A stretch of 60,622 bases of DNA from Chloroflexota bacterium. Lineage in GTDB: Bacteria; Chloroflexota; Anaerolineae; Aggregatilineales; Phototrophicaceae. The position numbers and the translations under genes were made by a program. This document shows positions 41,027 to 49,666 of this stretch, piece after piece. The stretch's first letter is position 1. The number at the start of each line of letters is the position of its first letter. Location: positions 1 through 60,622 of the forward strand of contig WTGC01000004.1 in the NCBI GenBank assembly GCA_011523705.1. The letters run 5' to 3'. Below the pieces are notes generated by a model that was not told the DNA's origin, made no database searches, and was given only the letters and a program-made list of their open reading frames with translations.

Positions 41027-43150
41027 TTAGAATCGCCTGGACTTGAAGCACTTGTCACATATTCGGTAGCGATGGCGTGACGGCAAAAGCGCGCCGCAAG
41101 TCCGGCAGCGCCGCGCCACATTCAAGTTTCGCAGCAGCGCCTCATCGATCGAGAGCGACCATTCGCGCCGTTCTTCGCGCACCTGCCCATGCGCTTCGCA
41201 GTTGTCGGCAAATTCTTTGCGCCGCGAAAGCCAGAGGTATATATCGGCGCAAGCGATCGAAAACTCGGTCGCCTCCAGGTCGCCGCCGTCATGGATGGGC
41301 GCCGGCGCGTCCGGCGGCAGCGGAATTTGATAACCCTCCAGGATCATATAGGCGCAATCCAACCAATAGGCGCGGGTCGTCTTGCGCGTCGGCGCGTTGA
41401 CCAATTGCAGCGCGCTCGCCAAGCCCAGCTTCTTGATGTCTTCATCCGATAGCATCTTCGCTAACGCGATGCGCTCGTCCATATCGGCGGTGGTGATGAC
41501 CGCGCGCAATTCCTCCGGTATCGACTTCAATTCGGCCCATTGCATCAGCTGCTGGTCCAGGCTGCCCGGGATCAAACTCAAATCGTCGGCGGTCGGCGCC
41601 ACGCGAGCGTAGGTCAGCTCGAGCGGCGTCCGCTCGTAGAGCTCGTGAATGACGTGAAGGTCATGTTTATTGGTGGCCGCGATCAGTCCCGTCTTCGACA
41701 TGCCGTAACGTCCGGCGCGCCCGCCGATCTGATGCACCTCGCTCGGATACAATTGGCGATCATTCTTGCCGTCGAATTTCTCCACCTCGTAGAAGCAGAC
41801 GACATCGGCCGGCAAGTTCAGCCCCATGCCAACGGCATCGGTCGCCACACAGATCTCAGTCTCGCCGGCGGCGAAGCGATCGGCCTGCCGGCGCCGCACT
41901 TCCGGTGGCAAACTGCCATAGACGACCGAAACCGTCCGGCCCAGCCGCTCCAGCTTCATCTTCAAATCGAGCACGCCCTGCCGGGTGAAAGCCACCAGAA
42001 TAGTCGAGGGCGGCAGCGATTCCAGCGTGAAATGCCGCTCCGCCAGCGCGATCGGCGCCAGCCGCTGATGCCCGACCACTTCGCCGGGGATTTCGGCTGC
42101 AGACGCCAGCACTTCGATCAAGTTGCGCGCCGTCGGCGGTCCAATGATGTGCATTTCCGGCGCCGCCGATTCCATCAGCGCGCGCGTCCAAGCCCAGCCG
42201 CGATCGGCATCGGCCAGCATCTGCGCCTCATCGATGATCACGCAGGCGCCGCTATTCTGCGCGTTGAACATTTCGATGGTGGCAGCCGTGATCCGCGCGC
42301 CATCCACCGGGATATATTCTTCGCCGGTCAACAGATGGCAAGCGACCCCTTCGCCGTTCAGCCGGTCGAAGATTTCATAAGCCAATAGTCGCAAGGGCGC
42401 CAAATACCAGCCAGAGCCGGCGGCTTTCAGCGCCTCCAAGGCGTCGTGGGTCTTTCCGCTGTTGGGCTCGCCGATATGAATGAAGAGCTTCTGCTGGTCA
42501 CGGTAGTCATTGCGCCATTTGGGAAAGGCGTCGATCAGCCGATTGCGCAAACGCGCTTCGGCCTGGCGCTTTCGCCGCGCGCTTGAGCGGCCTCCGCGCC
42601 GCCGTTTCCGTCCGCCACGATCGCCATCCAGCTCTCTTTCGCCAAGCAGCTGATTGAATTCCTCGTAAGTCTCCGGCAGATTCCAGAGCCCGCGCAGATC
42701 GCGCCAGATCATGCGCTTGGGCTGGATGCCCGCCTCGTGAAAACCGCGTTCCAGGCTGCGCTGATCGATGTCAAGCACGGCGCGCAGCTCTCTCAAATGG
42801 AGCCGCTCATAACCCGCGATCATCTCGCGCAGATCGGGGTCGGACGCTGTCGGGATCAAGGTATGCGCCGGAAAACGCAGCTTCCCGCGCGGATCGAGAA
42901 AACTGTCCAGCGTCAGCTCGTCCGCCGCCCGCCGCATCGTTTCCGCGTTTACGCCGACCAGCTTCGCCGCCTGCTTGGCTGTATAGCTGCGGGCAAGAAC
43001 CTGTTTTTCGGGCGGGTCGTCCGCCTTCGGGGGCGGGAAACCGTCGCGGATGCGATCGCCGCAGCGCGCCAGGGCGCTCCGCCAGGCTTCCTCGTCATGC
43101 GTTGTTTCGGGCGCCTCGGCTTCAGCGATTTGGTCGAAGGATGGCTCCAA
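41027..43150 (-). CDS. Suv3-like DExH RNA helicase with N-terminal MerR-like helix-turn-helix and C-terminal zinc ribbon
   Basis: 707 aa from TTG 43150, supported by GGGAG 6 nt upstream. Residues about 54-98 (SYTAKQAAKLVGVNAETMRR ... RFPAHTL) resemble a MerR/excisionase-type helix-turn-helix. A basic linker (GGRKRRRGGRSSARRKRQ, 179-196) follows. The helicase core is Suv3-like: GEPNSGKT (227-234), APLRLLAYEIFDRLN, DEAQ (307-310) with MLADADRGWAWTRALM, TDAVGMGLNLPADVV, and HQIGGRAGRYG (motif VI). The C-terminus has CRTCGALLPSRHRYRICDKC, a four-Cys zinc ribbon. Suv3 unwinds RNA in mitochondria and bacteria. It is third gene of an FHA-HNH-helicase operon. Confidence 0.9.
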   Translation of the reverse strand: MEPSFDQIAEAEAPETTHDEEAWRSALARCGDRIRDGFPPPKADDPPEKQVLARSYTAKQAAKLVGVNAETMRRAADELTLDSFLDPRGKLRFPAHTLIPTASDPDLREMIAGYERLHLRELRAVLDIDQRSLERGFHEAGIQPKRMIWRDLRGLWNLPETYEEFNQLLGERELDGDRGGRKRRRGGRSSARRKRQAEARLRNRLIDAFPKWRNDYRDQQKLFIHIGEPNSGKTHDALEALKAAGSGWYLAPLRLLAYEIFDRLNGEGVACHLLTGEEYIPVDGARITAATIEMFNAQNSGACVIIDEAQMLADADRGWAWTRALMESAAPEMHIIGPPTARNLIEVLASAAEIPGEVVGHQRLAPIALAERHFTLESLPPSTILVAFTRQGVLDLKMKLERLGRTVSVVYGSLPPEVRRRQADRFAAGETEICVATDAVGMGLNLPADVVCFYEVEKFDGKNDRQLYPSEVHQIGGRAGRYGMSKTGLIAATNKHDLHVIHELYERTPLELTYARVAPTADDLSLIPGSLDQQLMQWAELKSIPEELRAVITTADMDERIALAKMLSDEDIKKLGLASALQLVNAPTRKTTRAYWLDCAYMILEGYQIPLPPDAPAPIHDGGDLEATEFSIACADIYLWLSRRKEFADNCEAHGQVREERREWSLSIDEALLRNLNVARRCRTCGALLPSRHRYRICDKCFKSRRF

Positions 43151-43173
43151 TGGATGCTCCCTTGTTTGGCGCT

Positions 43174-43650
43174 CTACTTTGTCCAGTTGTACGGCGGAAC
43201 CTCGGTCAATTCCGCGCTCGCGTCCACCGACGGCGGCGATGCGCCTGTGGCACGGTCAAATAGCGCCAACTGCTGCGCCGCTTCAATTTCGTATCGCGCA
43301 AACAGTCGCGCGATCAACTTTGTCTCACGCCCGGTCTCGCGGAAAATCTCCGCGGCGAAGCGCGCCGGATGCTTCTGACCTTTGCGCCGATTGCAGTCCG
43401 GGCATGACAGGACCAGGTTCCGCGCCTCATTCGCCCCGCCCTGCTTCAAGCTCAATACATGATCCAACTCGAATTCGGCGTCGACCAGATCTACATCGCA
43501 CCATTCACAGCGGCCGCCGGATTCCAGTATCCGGTCGCGCAAGCCGTCCGCGGTCAAGCGACCAGGCAAGCCCGCCCGTGCAGCGCGCGCGTTCAAGGCG
43601 GCCGCATACTTCCCAAGCGCGCCTTCAGCCAGCCTGTCTTGATATCTCAT
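43174..43650 (-). CDS. HNH endonuclease
   Basis: 158 aa. The HNH/beta-beta-alpha-metal core is GGRCEWCDVDLVDAEFELDHVLSLKQGG, then NEARNLVLSCPDCNRRKGQKHP. Zinc Cys pairs are at 48/51 and 83/86, catalytic His at 64 preceded by Asp63, Asn78, and a downstream His94. Helical arms lie on both sides (1-45 and 95-135). ATG 43650 overlaps the TGA of the FHA regulator gene as ATGA, so translation is coupled, and the helicase starts 23 nt after its stop. It cuts DNA, or less often RNA; its target is unknown. Confidence 0.88.
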   Translation of the reverse strand: MRYQDRLAEGALGKYAAALNARAARAGLPGRLTADGLRDRILESGGRCEWCDVDLVDAEFELDHVLSLKQGGANEARNLVLSCPDCNRRKGQKHPARFAAEIFRETGRETKLIARLFARYEIEAAQQLALFDRATGASPPSVDASAELTEVPPYNWTK

Positions 43651-44402
43651 TCAGCGGATTCATCCCGCGGGTTGTCCAGCCGGAAGCCGTGGCCGCGCAC
43701 GGTCACGATATACTGATGCTCGCTGTCAAAATCGGCGAGACGGTCGCGCAAACGCCGCACCAGCGCGTCAATCGCTTGTTCGCTGACGCCCGCGCCCATC
43801 GCCTCGGGCCAGACGGCGTCGACCACATCATTGCGGCTGCAAACGCCGCCTTGACTAGCGAAAAGAATCTCCAGCAAGCGATACTGCGGCAAACTGAGCG
43901 GCGGATCCACCACCTCATCCTTGATTTGCACCTCGCGCGATTCGGGATCGAGCCGCAAGCGCAAGCCGGTCATCGAACCGGAAGGGATCACATCGGGCAG
44001 CACGCGCGTCGTTGAGGGCGCCGTCGCGCCGGAACCGACGAATCGAAGCCGGATATCCTTGGCGATGCGGATCTCGTCGCCGTCTTCCAATTCGCGCATG
44101 CCGGTCAAGCGATAGCCATTGACCCAGGTGCCGTTCTTGCTCCGCAAGTCTTCGACGACGGCGCTGCCGCCTTCCATCAAAATGCGCAGGTGCTGCCGCG
44201 AGATTTGCCGCACGGGAATCACAATGTCGCAGCTATCCTCGCGTCCCAGCAGCATCTCGGCGCGATCAACCACCCAATGCGGGTTGGACAGCGATCCATC
44301 CAGCCATACAATGACCGGGAATTCGTCCGCCGCTTGAGCCATTGCCGGTATGTCGTTTTCCACCGAATTCACCCGTACCTGCCATTCACGAACCAGTTTC
44401 AT
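43647..44402 (-). CDS. FHA domain protein with C-terminal OmpR-type winged helix
   Basis: Up to 251 aa. FHA domain, about 30-125: MLLGREDSCDIVIP (Gly53, Arg54), ISRQH (67-71) and SKNGTWVNG (89-97), the phosphothreonine-binding residues. After a short linker, residues about 145-245 form a transcriptional-activator winged helix: LSLPQYRLLEILFASQGGVCSRNDVVDAVWP, then IDALVRRLRDRL and YIVTVRGHGFRL. There is no receiver domain, so a Ser/Thr kinase signal rather than a histidine kinase is likely read. The start is unsure: a TATAAT overlaps the ATG at 44402, which would favour the in-frame ATG at 44342. Confidence 0.88.
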   Translation of the reverse strand: MKLVREWQVRVNSVENDIPAMAQAADEFPVIVWLDGSLSNPHWVVDRAEMLLGREDSCDIVIPVRQISRQHLRILMEGGSAVVEDLRSKNGTWVNGYRLTGMRELEDGDEIRIAKDIRLRFVGSGATAPSTTRVLPDVIPSGSMTGLRLRLDPESREVQIKDEVVDPPLSLPQYRLLEILFASQGGVCSRNDVVDAVWPEAMGAGVSEQAIDALVRRLRDRLADFDSEHQYIVTVRGHGFRLDNPRDESAE

Positions 44403-44436
44403 TATACAGCAATATCTTCAAGCTCACGACCATACA

Positions 44437-44465
44437 TTGTCCCCGCATCATCCTGGCTGTATAAT
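44437..44465 (+). promoter_or_regulatory. ftsY promoter
   Basis: TTGTCC (44437-44442), exactly 17 bp, then TATAAT (44460-44465), 35 bp before the TTG start of ftsY. It is one of the best vegetative-type promoters in the window. Confidence 0.6.
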
Positions 44466-44500
44466 CGCGGCTTGGCGAACACTTGACCGGAGCAGCCAAT

Positions 44501-45421
44501 TTGAGTTTATTTCGGCGCGGTCTCTCAAAAACACGGCAGTCTTTCTTCGGGCGTATCTCGCAGATGCTCGGCAATACCGAGATCGACGAGGATACCTGGG
44601 ACGACATGGAAACCCTGCTCATTCAGGCCGATGTCGGCTTCAACACCACGGTCAAAGTCATCGACGATTTGCAAGACCGCGTACGCGCCGAGGGTTTGAC
44701 CAAGTCGGCGCAATTGCAAGACGCGCTGAAGGAATCGCTGGCCGCCCTGCTTGAGTTTCCGCCGGCGCTGAATATCACCGGACGCGAGCTCTCGATCATC
44801 CTCGTTGTCGGCGTCAACGGCTCGGGTAAGACGACTTCAATCGCCAAGCTGGCGCACCGCCTCAAGAACCTCTCGAGGCGCAAGGTCATGATCGCCGCCG
44901 GCGATACTTTTCGCGCAGCCGCCATCGAGCAGCTGCAAACCTGGGGCGAGCGCATTGATGTGCCCGTGATCGCCAACCGACCGGGCTCCGACCCTGGCGC
45001 CGTCGTCTACGACGCCACCGTCGCCGCCAAAACGCGCGGCTACGAAATCCTCATCATTGATACCGCGGGCCGCCTGCAGAACAATTACAATCTGATGCGG
45101 GAATTGACAAAAATCAGCGAAGTCTCGGGCAAAGTCGTGCCGGAGGCGCCGCACGAAGTCCTGCTCGTGCTCGATGGCACGACGGGCCAAAACGCCATCC
45201 AGCAAGCCCAGAGCTTCGGCGAAGCCTCCGGTGTCACCGGCGTCATCGTCACCAAGCTCGATAGCACGGCGAAAGGCGGCATGGTCTTCTCCATATTCAA
45301 CGATCTCAAATTGCCCGTCCATTACCTCGGCTTGGGCGAAAGCATAGATGACCTCGTCCTCTTCACGCCAGAATTCTTCGTCGAAAGCCTATTCGACGAT
45401 GATGACGATGAATCAAATTGA
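44501..45421 (+). CDS. ftsY: Signal recognition particle receptor FtsY
   Basis: 306 aa from TTG 44501, with GGAG 8 nt upstream; the protein then begins with the family-typical [18 protein letters not shown]. The NG domain is complete: helical N part with [15 protein letters not shown]1 [17 protein letters not shown]2 [14 protein letters not shown]3 [12 protein letters not shown]4 [10 protein letters not shown], and closing [22 protein letters not shown]. The long acidic A domain of E. coli FtsY is missing, common in many phyla. It docks ribosome-SRP complexes at the membrane. Its stop overlaps the start of the methyltransferase gene. Confidence 0.96.
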   Translation: MSLFRRGLSKTRQSFFGRISQMLGNTEIDEDTWDDMETLLIQADVGFNTTVKVIDDLQDRVRAEGLTKSAQLQDALKESLAALLEFPPALNITGRELSIILVVGVNGSGKTTSIAKLAHRLKNLSRRKVMIAAGDTFRAAAIEQLQTWGERIDVPVIANRPGSDPGAVVYDATVAAKTRGYEILIIDTAGRLQNNYNLMRELTKISEVSGKVVPEAPHEVLLVLDGTTGQNAIQQAQSFGEASGVTGVIVTKLDSTAKGGMVFSIFNDLKLPVHYLGLGESIDDLVLFTPEFFVESLFDDDDDESN

Positions 45422-46215
45422 GCCAGCCCTTGCAAATCACAAGCGCCCAGAACAGCAAAATCAAACTCGTCAATCGCTTGCGCAGCAAACGCGGGCGCCA
45501 GCGAGAAGCGCGCTTCGTCATCGACTACAAGCGGGATCTGCAGCGGGCTTTGCGGCTCGGCTACGACATTGATTTTGTCTTGACTTGCCAAGAGAATTCA
45601 CCGGAGCAAGACCTTTCCGATTTCGAATCTCACCAGTTGACGCCGACGCTCTTCAAACGCGTCAGTTACCGTGAGAATCCCGATGTCGTCCTCGCCGTCA
45701 TGCATAGCAAAAGGGCAAAGGCGCTGGCGCAGCTGGAGGCGGCCGATGTCAATCACGCGCTCGTCCTGGTCAAGCTGGGCGTGCCGGGCAATATCGGCGC
45801 GCTGCTGCGCACGGCCGATGCCGTCGGCCTGGGCGCGGTCATTCTGGTGGATACGGCGATAGACATCTATAATCCCAATGTCATTCGCAGCAGCACAGGC
45901 GCCTGCTTTCTCGGCAACATCTTTCGGCTTAGCAGCCAAGAAGCGCTCGCCTACTTTAGAGCAGCCGGTTTTCAAATAGTGGCAGCCGATGTCATGGGCG
46001 AGCGTACATTGTACGATGTAGACTTTCGCCCAAAATCGGTCATCGCTGTGGGAAGCGAAGACAGGGGATTAACGGCGGATTGGATCAGAGCCGCCGATCA
46101 AGTCGCGCGCATCCCCATGAGCGGCGCCGCCAGCGACTCGCTCAACGTCTCGGTGAGTGGCTCGCTATTCATGTACGAGCTGTACCGACAGAATCATCTC
46201 GGCAAGTCATCTTGA
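45418..46215 (+). CDS. SpoU/TrmH-family RNA 2'-O-methyltransferase
   Basis: 265 aa from TTG 45418 (TTGA overlap with ftsY). The N-terminal substrate-binding domain begins ITSAQNSKIKLVNRLRSKRGRQREARFVID. The SPOUT knot has motif 1 LGVPGNIGALLRTADAVG, motif 2 SVIAVGSEDRGLTADW and motif 3 RIPMSGAASDSLNVSVSGSLFMYEL. The IRSSTGACF segment is also typical. It methylates a ribose in rRNA or tRNA using SAM; the exact site is unknown. Confidence 0.92.
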   Translation: MSQPLQITSAQNSKIKLVNRLRSKRGRQREARFVIDYKRDLQRALRLGYDIDFVLTCQENSPEQDLSDFESHQLTPTLFKRVSYRENPDVVLAVMHSKRAKALAQLEAADVNHALVLVKLGVPGNIGALLRTADAVGLGAVILVDTAIDIYNPNVIRSSTGACFLGNIFRLSSQEALAYFRAAGFQIVAADVMGERTLYDVDFRPKSVIAVGSEDRGLTADWIRAADQVARIPMSGAASDSLNVSVSGSLFMYELYRQNHLGKSS

Positions 46216-46253
46216 GCCAGAAAGGCTAAACCGCGTTTCAGCCCGCGGTCATT

Positions 46254-47339
46254 ATGGAAAACCTCGTCAACCAGCTTAGAGAATTCCAGTCCCAAATTGA
46301 TGAATTGATGGGCCGTATCGGTATCGCCGGCAAGGCGCGCCAGATTGAAGACTTGGAATCCGAAGCCAGCCAAAGCGAATTTTGGAACGACCCGGACGCG
46401 GCGCAACGCAAGATGCAACAGTTATCCAAGCTGAAGACGCTGGTCGACAAGTGGCAGTCGCTCGCCGAGCGCATCGCCGACGCGCTTGAGCTGGCAGAGA
46501 TCGCCGACGCCGACATGCAAGAAGACCTGGCGGACGAAACCGACGCCCTGCGCGAAATTGTCGAAGCGATGTCTTTCCAGGCGATGCTTTCCGGCGATTA
46601 CGACGGCGAGGACGCCATCTTCGCCATTCATGCCGGCGCCGGCGGCGTCGACGCCCAGGATTGGGCGGAAATGATGGAGCGCATGTACCTGCGCTGGATG
46701 GAGCAGAACGGCTTCAAAGCCGAGATTCTGGACCGGAGCGGCGGCGATGAAGCAGGCTTGAAGAGCGTCACCGTCAGCGTCAAGGGCGATTACGCCTTCG
46801 GCTTCCTGCAAAGCGAAGAAGGCGTGCACCGGCTGGTCCGGCTTAGCCCATTTGACAGCGCCCACCGCCGCCATACCTCCTTCGCCAAGGTCGAGCTATG
46901 GCCCGATATCCAGACGGATATTGAAATTGAAGTGGCGGACAAAGACATTCGCATCGATACCTATCGCGCCAGCGGCGCCGGCGGCCAGCACGTGCAAAAG
47001 AATGACACCGCCGTCCGCATCACGCATCTGCCCACTGGCGTCGTCGTGCAGTGCCAGAACCAGCGCAGTCAGGCGCAAAATCGCGACCGCGCCATGCAGA
47101 TTCTCAAAGCCAGGCTCTTCGAAATGGAGCGCGCCAGGCAAGAAGCGGAAATGGCCGCGCTCAAAGGCGAAAATGTCGACGCCGGCTGGGGCAATCAGAT
47201 TCGCTCTTACGTGCTCCACCCCTACCAAATGGTCAAAGATCACCGCACCAGCGTCGAAATCGGCAATGCGACCGGCGTGCTGGACGGGGCGCTGAGCGCC
47301 TTCATCGACGCCTACCTGCGTCAGAAAATCAGTGGCTAA
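46254..47339 (+). CDS. prfB: Peptide chain release factor 2
   Basis: 361 aa. The SPF stop-codon recognition motif (RLSPFDSAHRRHTSFAKV) marks it as RF2 for UGA/UAA. The catalytic GGQ loop is ASGAGGQHVQKNDTAVR. It ends in the usual SYVLHPYQMVKDHRTSVEIGN. The reading frame is continuous through the N-terminal helix (IDELMGRIGIAGKARQIEDLE), where many bacteria have the in-frame UGA programmed frameshift, so that autoregulation is absent here. No clear ribosome site is visible immediately upstream. Confidence 0.96.
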   Translation: MENLVNQLREFQSQIDELMGRIGIAGKARQIEDLESEASQSEFWNDPDAAQRKMQQLSKLKTLVDKWQSLAERIADALELAEIADADMQEDLADETDALREIVEAMSFQAMLSGDYDGEDAIFAIHAGAGGVDAQDWAEMMERMYLRWMEQNGFKAEILDRSGGDEAGLKSVTVSVKGDYAFGFLQSEEGVHRLVRLSPFDSAHRRHTSFAKVELWPDIQTDIEIEVADKDIRIDTYRASGAGGQHVQKNDTAVRITHLPTGVVVQCQNQRSQAQNRDRAMQILKARLFEMERARQEAEMAALKGENVDAGWGNQIRSYVLHPYQMVKDHRTSVEIGNATGVLDGALSAFIDAYLRQKISG

Positions 47340-47435
47340 TGCTAACTCTTTTCATCTGATCCGTCGCTGCCATACGCGACAATTGAATCAGAATATGTTA
47401 ACCTAATCGCAAAGGTCTCTTCAGGTGATCGATAG

Positions 47436-49652
47436 ATGTTGCCCGCAACTGATGTCTACTCTCGCGACCTCGCATCACTGCTGAACTCCCTGCCCGAAAT
47501 CAAGCCAATCGAAACTGACCTGATCGCCGCCGCCTATCAGCGCGCGGAAGCCGCCCACAGCGGTCAAAAGCGCAAATCTGGCGAGCCCTATTTCACGCAC
47601 TGCGTCGCCGTCGCCAGCATTTTGGCTGAAATGAAGATGGACGCCGAGACCATCGCGGCCGGCTTGCTACATGATGTCGCCGAAGACAGCGATGTCTCCG
47701 TTGACGCGCTGCGCAGCGAATTCGGCGGGGCAATCGCCAAACTGGTTGATGGCGTCACGAAGCTGAAAAATCTGCCCATCAAGAACGTCTCGCCCGCCGG
47801 CGATTCGCGCCGCTCCAGCGCCGTCAATCGCGAAATGGAGTACATCCGCAAAATCATGCTGACCATGGGCGACGATGTGCGCGTCGTCTTGGTCAAGCTG
47901 GCCGATCGCCTGCACAATATGCGCACGCTCGGCTATATGCCGCGGCATAAACAGCGAGCGGTGGCGCAAGAGACGATGGATATCTTCGCGCCCCTGGCCA
48001 ACCGACTCGGCATCTGGCAGATGAAGTGGGAATTGGAAGATCTCAGCTTCCGCTATCTCAATCCGGAAGCTTATCGCTCAATCGCCAAAGCGCTGGACGA
48101 ACGGCGCGACGAGCGCGAATCCTACGTCTCCCGCATTCGCGATCGCTTGATCGGCGAGCTAAACGCCAGCCGGATCATGAACGTGACCATCACCGCCCGC
48201 CCCAAGCATATCTACAGCATCTACAACAAGATGACCAAGAAAGACCTGCCGCTGGAACAGATTTACGACGTCCGCGGCATGCGCGTCCTGGTCGATTCGC
48301 TGGAAGAATGCTATCTCGCGCTCGGCATCGCGCACAATCTCTGGCGCCCCATCCCGGGCGAATTCGATGATTACATCGCCAATCCGAAGGACAACTTCTA
48401 TCGCAGCCTGCACACCGCCGTCCATGATGACGAAGGCAAAACCGTCGAGATTCAGATCCGCACCTGGGAGATGCACGAAGACGCCGAATACGGCATCGCC
48501 GCCCACTGGCGCTACAAAGAGGGCGGCAACGGGCGCGATCAGGCGTTTGAGCAGCGCCTCGCCTTCCTGCGCCGTTTGATGGAGTTCGGTCCCGAGGTCA
48601 ACGACGCTTCGCAGTTCGTGGACACGGTCAAGTCGGAGGTCTTTCAAGATCGCGTCTATAGCGTGACGCCCAACGGCGACATCATTGATCTGCCGGTCGG
48701 CGCGACGCCGATCGATTTCGCCTACCATATCCACACCGATATCGGCGATCGCTGCCGCGGCGCCAAGGTCAACGGCCGACTGGTGCCGCTCAATTACAAG
48801 CTGAAAATGGGCGACCAGGTTGAGATTCTCACAGCCAAGCGCGGCGGACCCAGCATGGACTGGCTCAACCCCGATCTGGACTACGCCGTCACCAGCCGCG
48901 CCCGCACCAAGATCCGCCATTGGCTGCGCAAGCAGAACCGCGAAAAGCATATCACCATGGGGCGCGAAGTGCTGGAACGCGAACTCAAGCGCTTGGGCGT
49001 GCTGGAAAAAGTCACCTTTGACTCGGTCGCGCGGCTGCTCAACTTCGACAAACCGGACGACTTCCTCGCCGCCATTGGCGCCGGCGATGTCACCGGATCG
49101 CAGATCACCAACCGCGTTCTCGAGGACGAGCGCCGAAAAGCGGCCGAGACCGTCAGCGAAGAAGAACTGCTAAAGCCGCGTACCAAGCCGAGGAGCGCCA
49201 GTATCGCCAAGGGCGTCAGCATCATGGGCGCCGGCGGCATGCTGGTAAACCTGGGCCGCTGCTGCAGCCCTATGGCTGGAGACGACATCATCGGCTATAT
49301 CACGCGCGGACGCGGCGTAACCGTGCATCGCACCGATTGCCCCAACATGGTTTCCATGCGCGAGACCGAACGCCTCATCGATGTTTCCTGGGGCACGGAA
49401 GAAGAAGAACAGCGCTATCTGGTGCCGGTCGAGGTCGTCGCCTATGACCGCGAAGGGCTCTTGCGCGAGATCAGCACCATCATCGCCGAAGAAAATGTGA
49501 ACATTTCATCGGTCGAGGTGAGCACGCGCCAGCACATCGCCACTTTGAACTTGCAGCTTGAAATCGCCAATAACCAGCAGCTCACCCGCATCCTTTCCAA
49601 GATCGACCTGGTGTCCAATGTGGTCGAGGCGCGCCGCCGCAACACTAGCTGA
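47436..49652 (+). CDS. RelA/SpoT-family (p)ppGpp synthetase/hydrolase
   Basis: 738 aa. Order: HD hydrolase domain with SGEPYFTHC (His55), AAGLLHDVAED (His79-Asp80); synthetase domain with IYDVRGMRVLVDSLEECY, EIQIRTWEMHEDAEYGIAAHW; TGS domain around 405-465 (VYSVTPNGDIIDLPVGATPIDFAYHIH); ACT domain at the C-terminus (PVEVVAYDREGLLREISTIIAEENVNI). The synthetase charge motif is EFDD (309-312), the form seen in monofunctional RelA, whereas bifunctional Rel/SpoT have RxKD; yet the HD residues look intact. AGGTGA precedes the ATG by 7 nt. It controls the stringent response. Confidence 0.94.
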   Translation: MLPATDVYSRDLASLLNSLPEIKPIETDLIAAAYQRAEAAHSGQKRKSGEPYFTHCVAVASILAEMKMDAETIAAGLLHDVAEDSDVSVDALRSEFGGAIAKLVDGVTKLKNLPIKNVSPAGDSRRSSAVNREMEYIRKIMLTMGDDVRVVLVKLADRLHNMRTLGYMPRHKQRAVAQETMDIFAPLANRLGIWQMKWELEDLSFRYLNPEAYRSIAKALDERRDERESYVSRIRDRLIGELNASRIMNVTITARPKHIYSIYNKMTKKDLPLEQIYDVRGMRVLVDSLEECYLALGIAHNLWRPIPGEFDDYIANPKDNFYRSLHTAVHDDEGKTVEIQIRTWEMHEDAEYGIAAHWRYKEGGNGRDQAFEQRLAFLRRLMEFGPEVNDASQFVDTVKSEVFQDRVYSVTPNGDIIDLPVGATPIDFAYHIHTDIGDRCRGAKVNGRLVPLNYKLKMGDQVEILTAKRGGPSMDWLNPDLDYAVTSRARTKIRHWLRKQNREKHITMGREVLERELKRLGVLEKVTFDSVARLLNFDKPDDFLAAIGAGDVTGSQITNRVLEDERRKAAETVSEEELLKPRTKPRSASIAKGVSIMGAGGMLVNLGRCCSPMAGDDIIGYITRGRGVTVHRTDCPNMVSMRETERLIDVSWGTEEEEQRYLVPVEVVAYDREGLLREISTIIAEENVNISSVEVSTRQHIATLNLQLEIANNQQLTRILSKIDLVSNVVEARRRNTS

Positions 49653-49666
49653 GCCCTGGACCGACA

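Noticed and set aside
40811..41080. Short plus-strand frame between rnc and the helicase gene
   Set aside because: Made of repeat sequence, then antisense to the helicase 3' end; the RVDTDRR peptide is simply the repeat translated.
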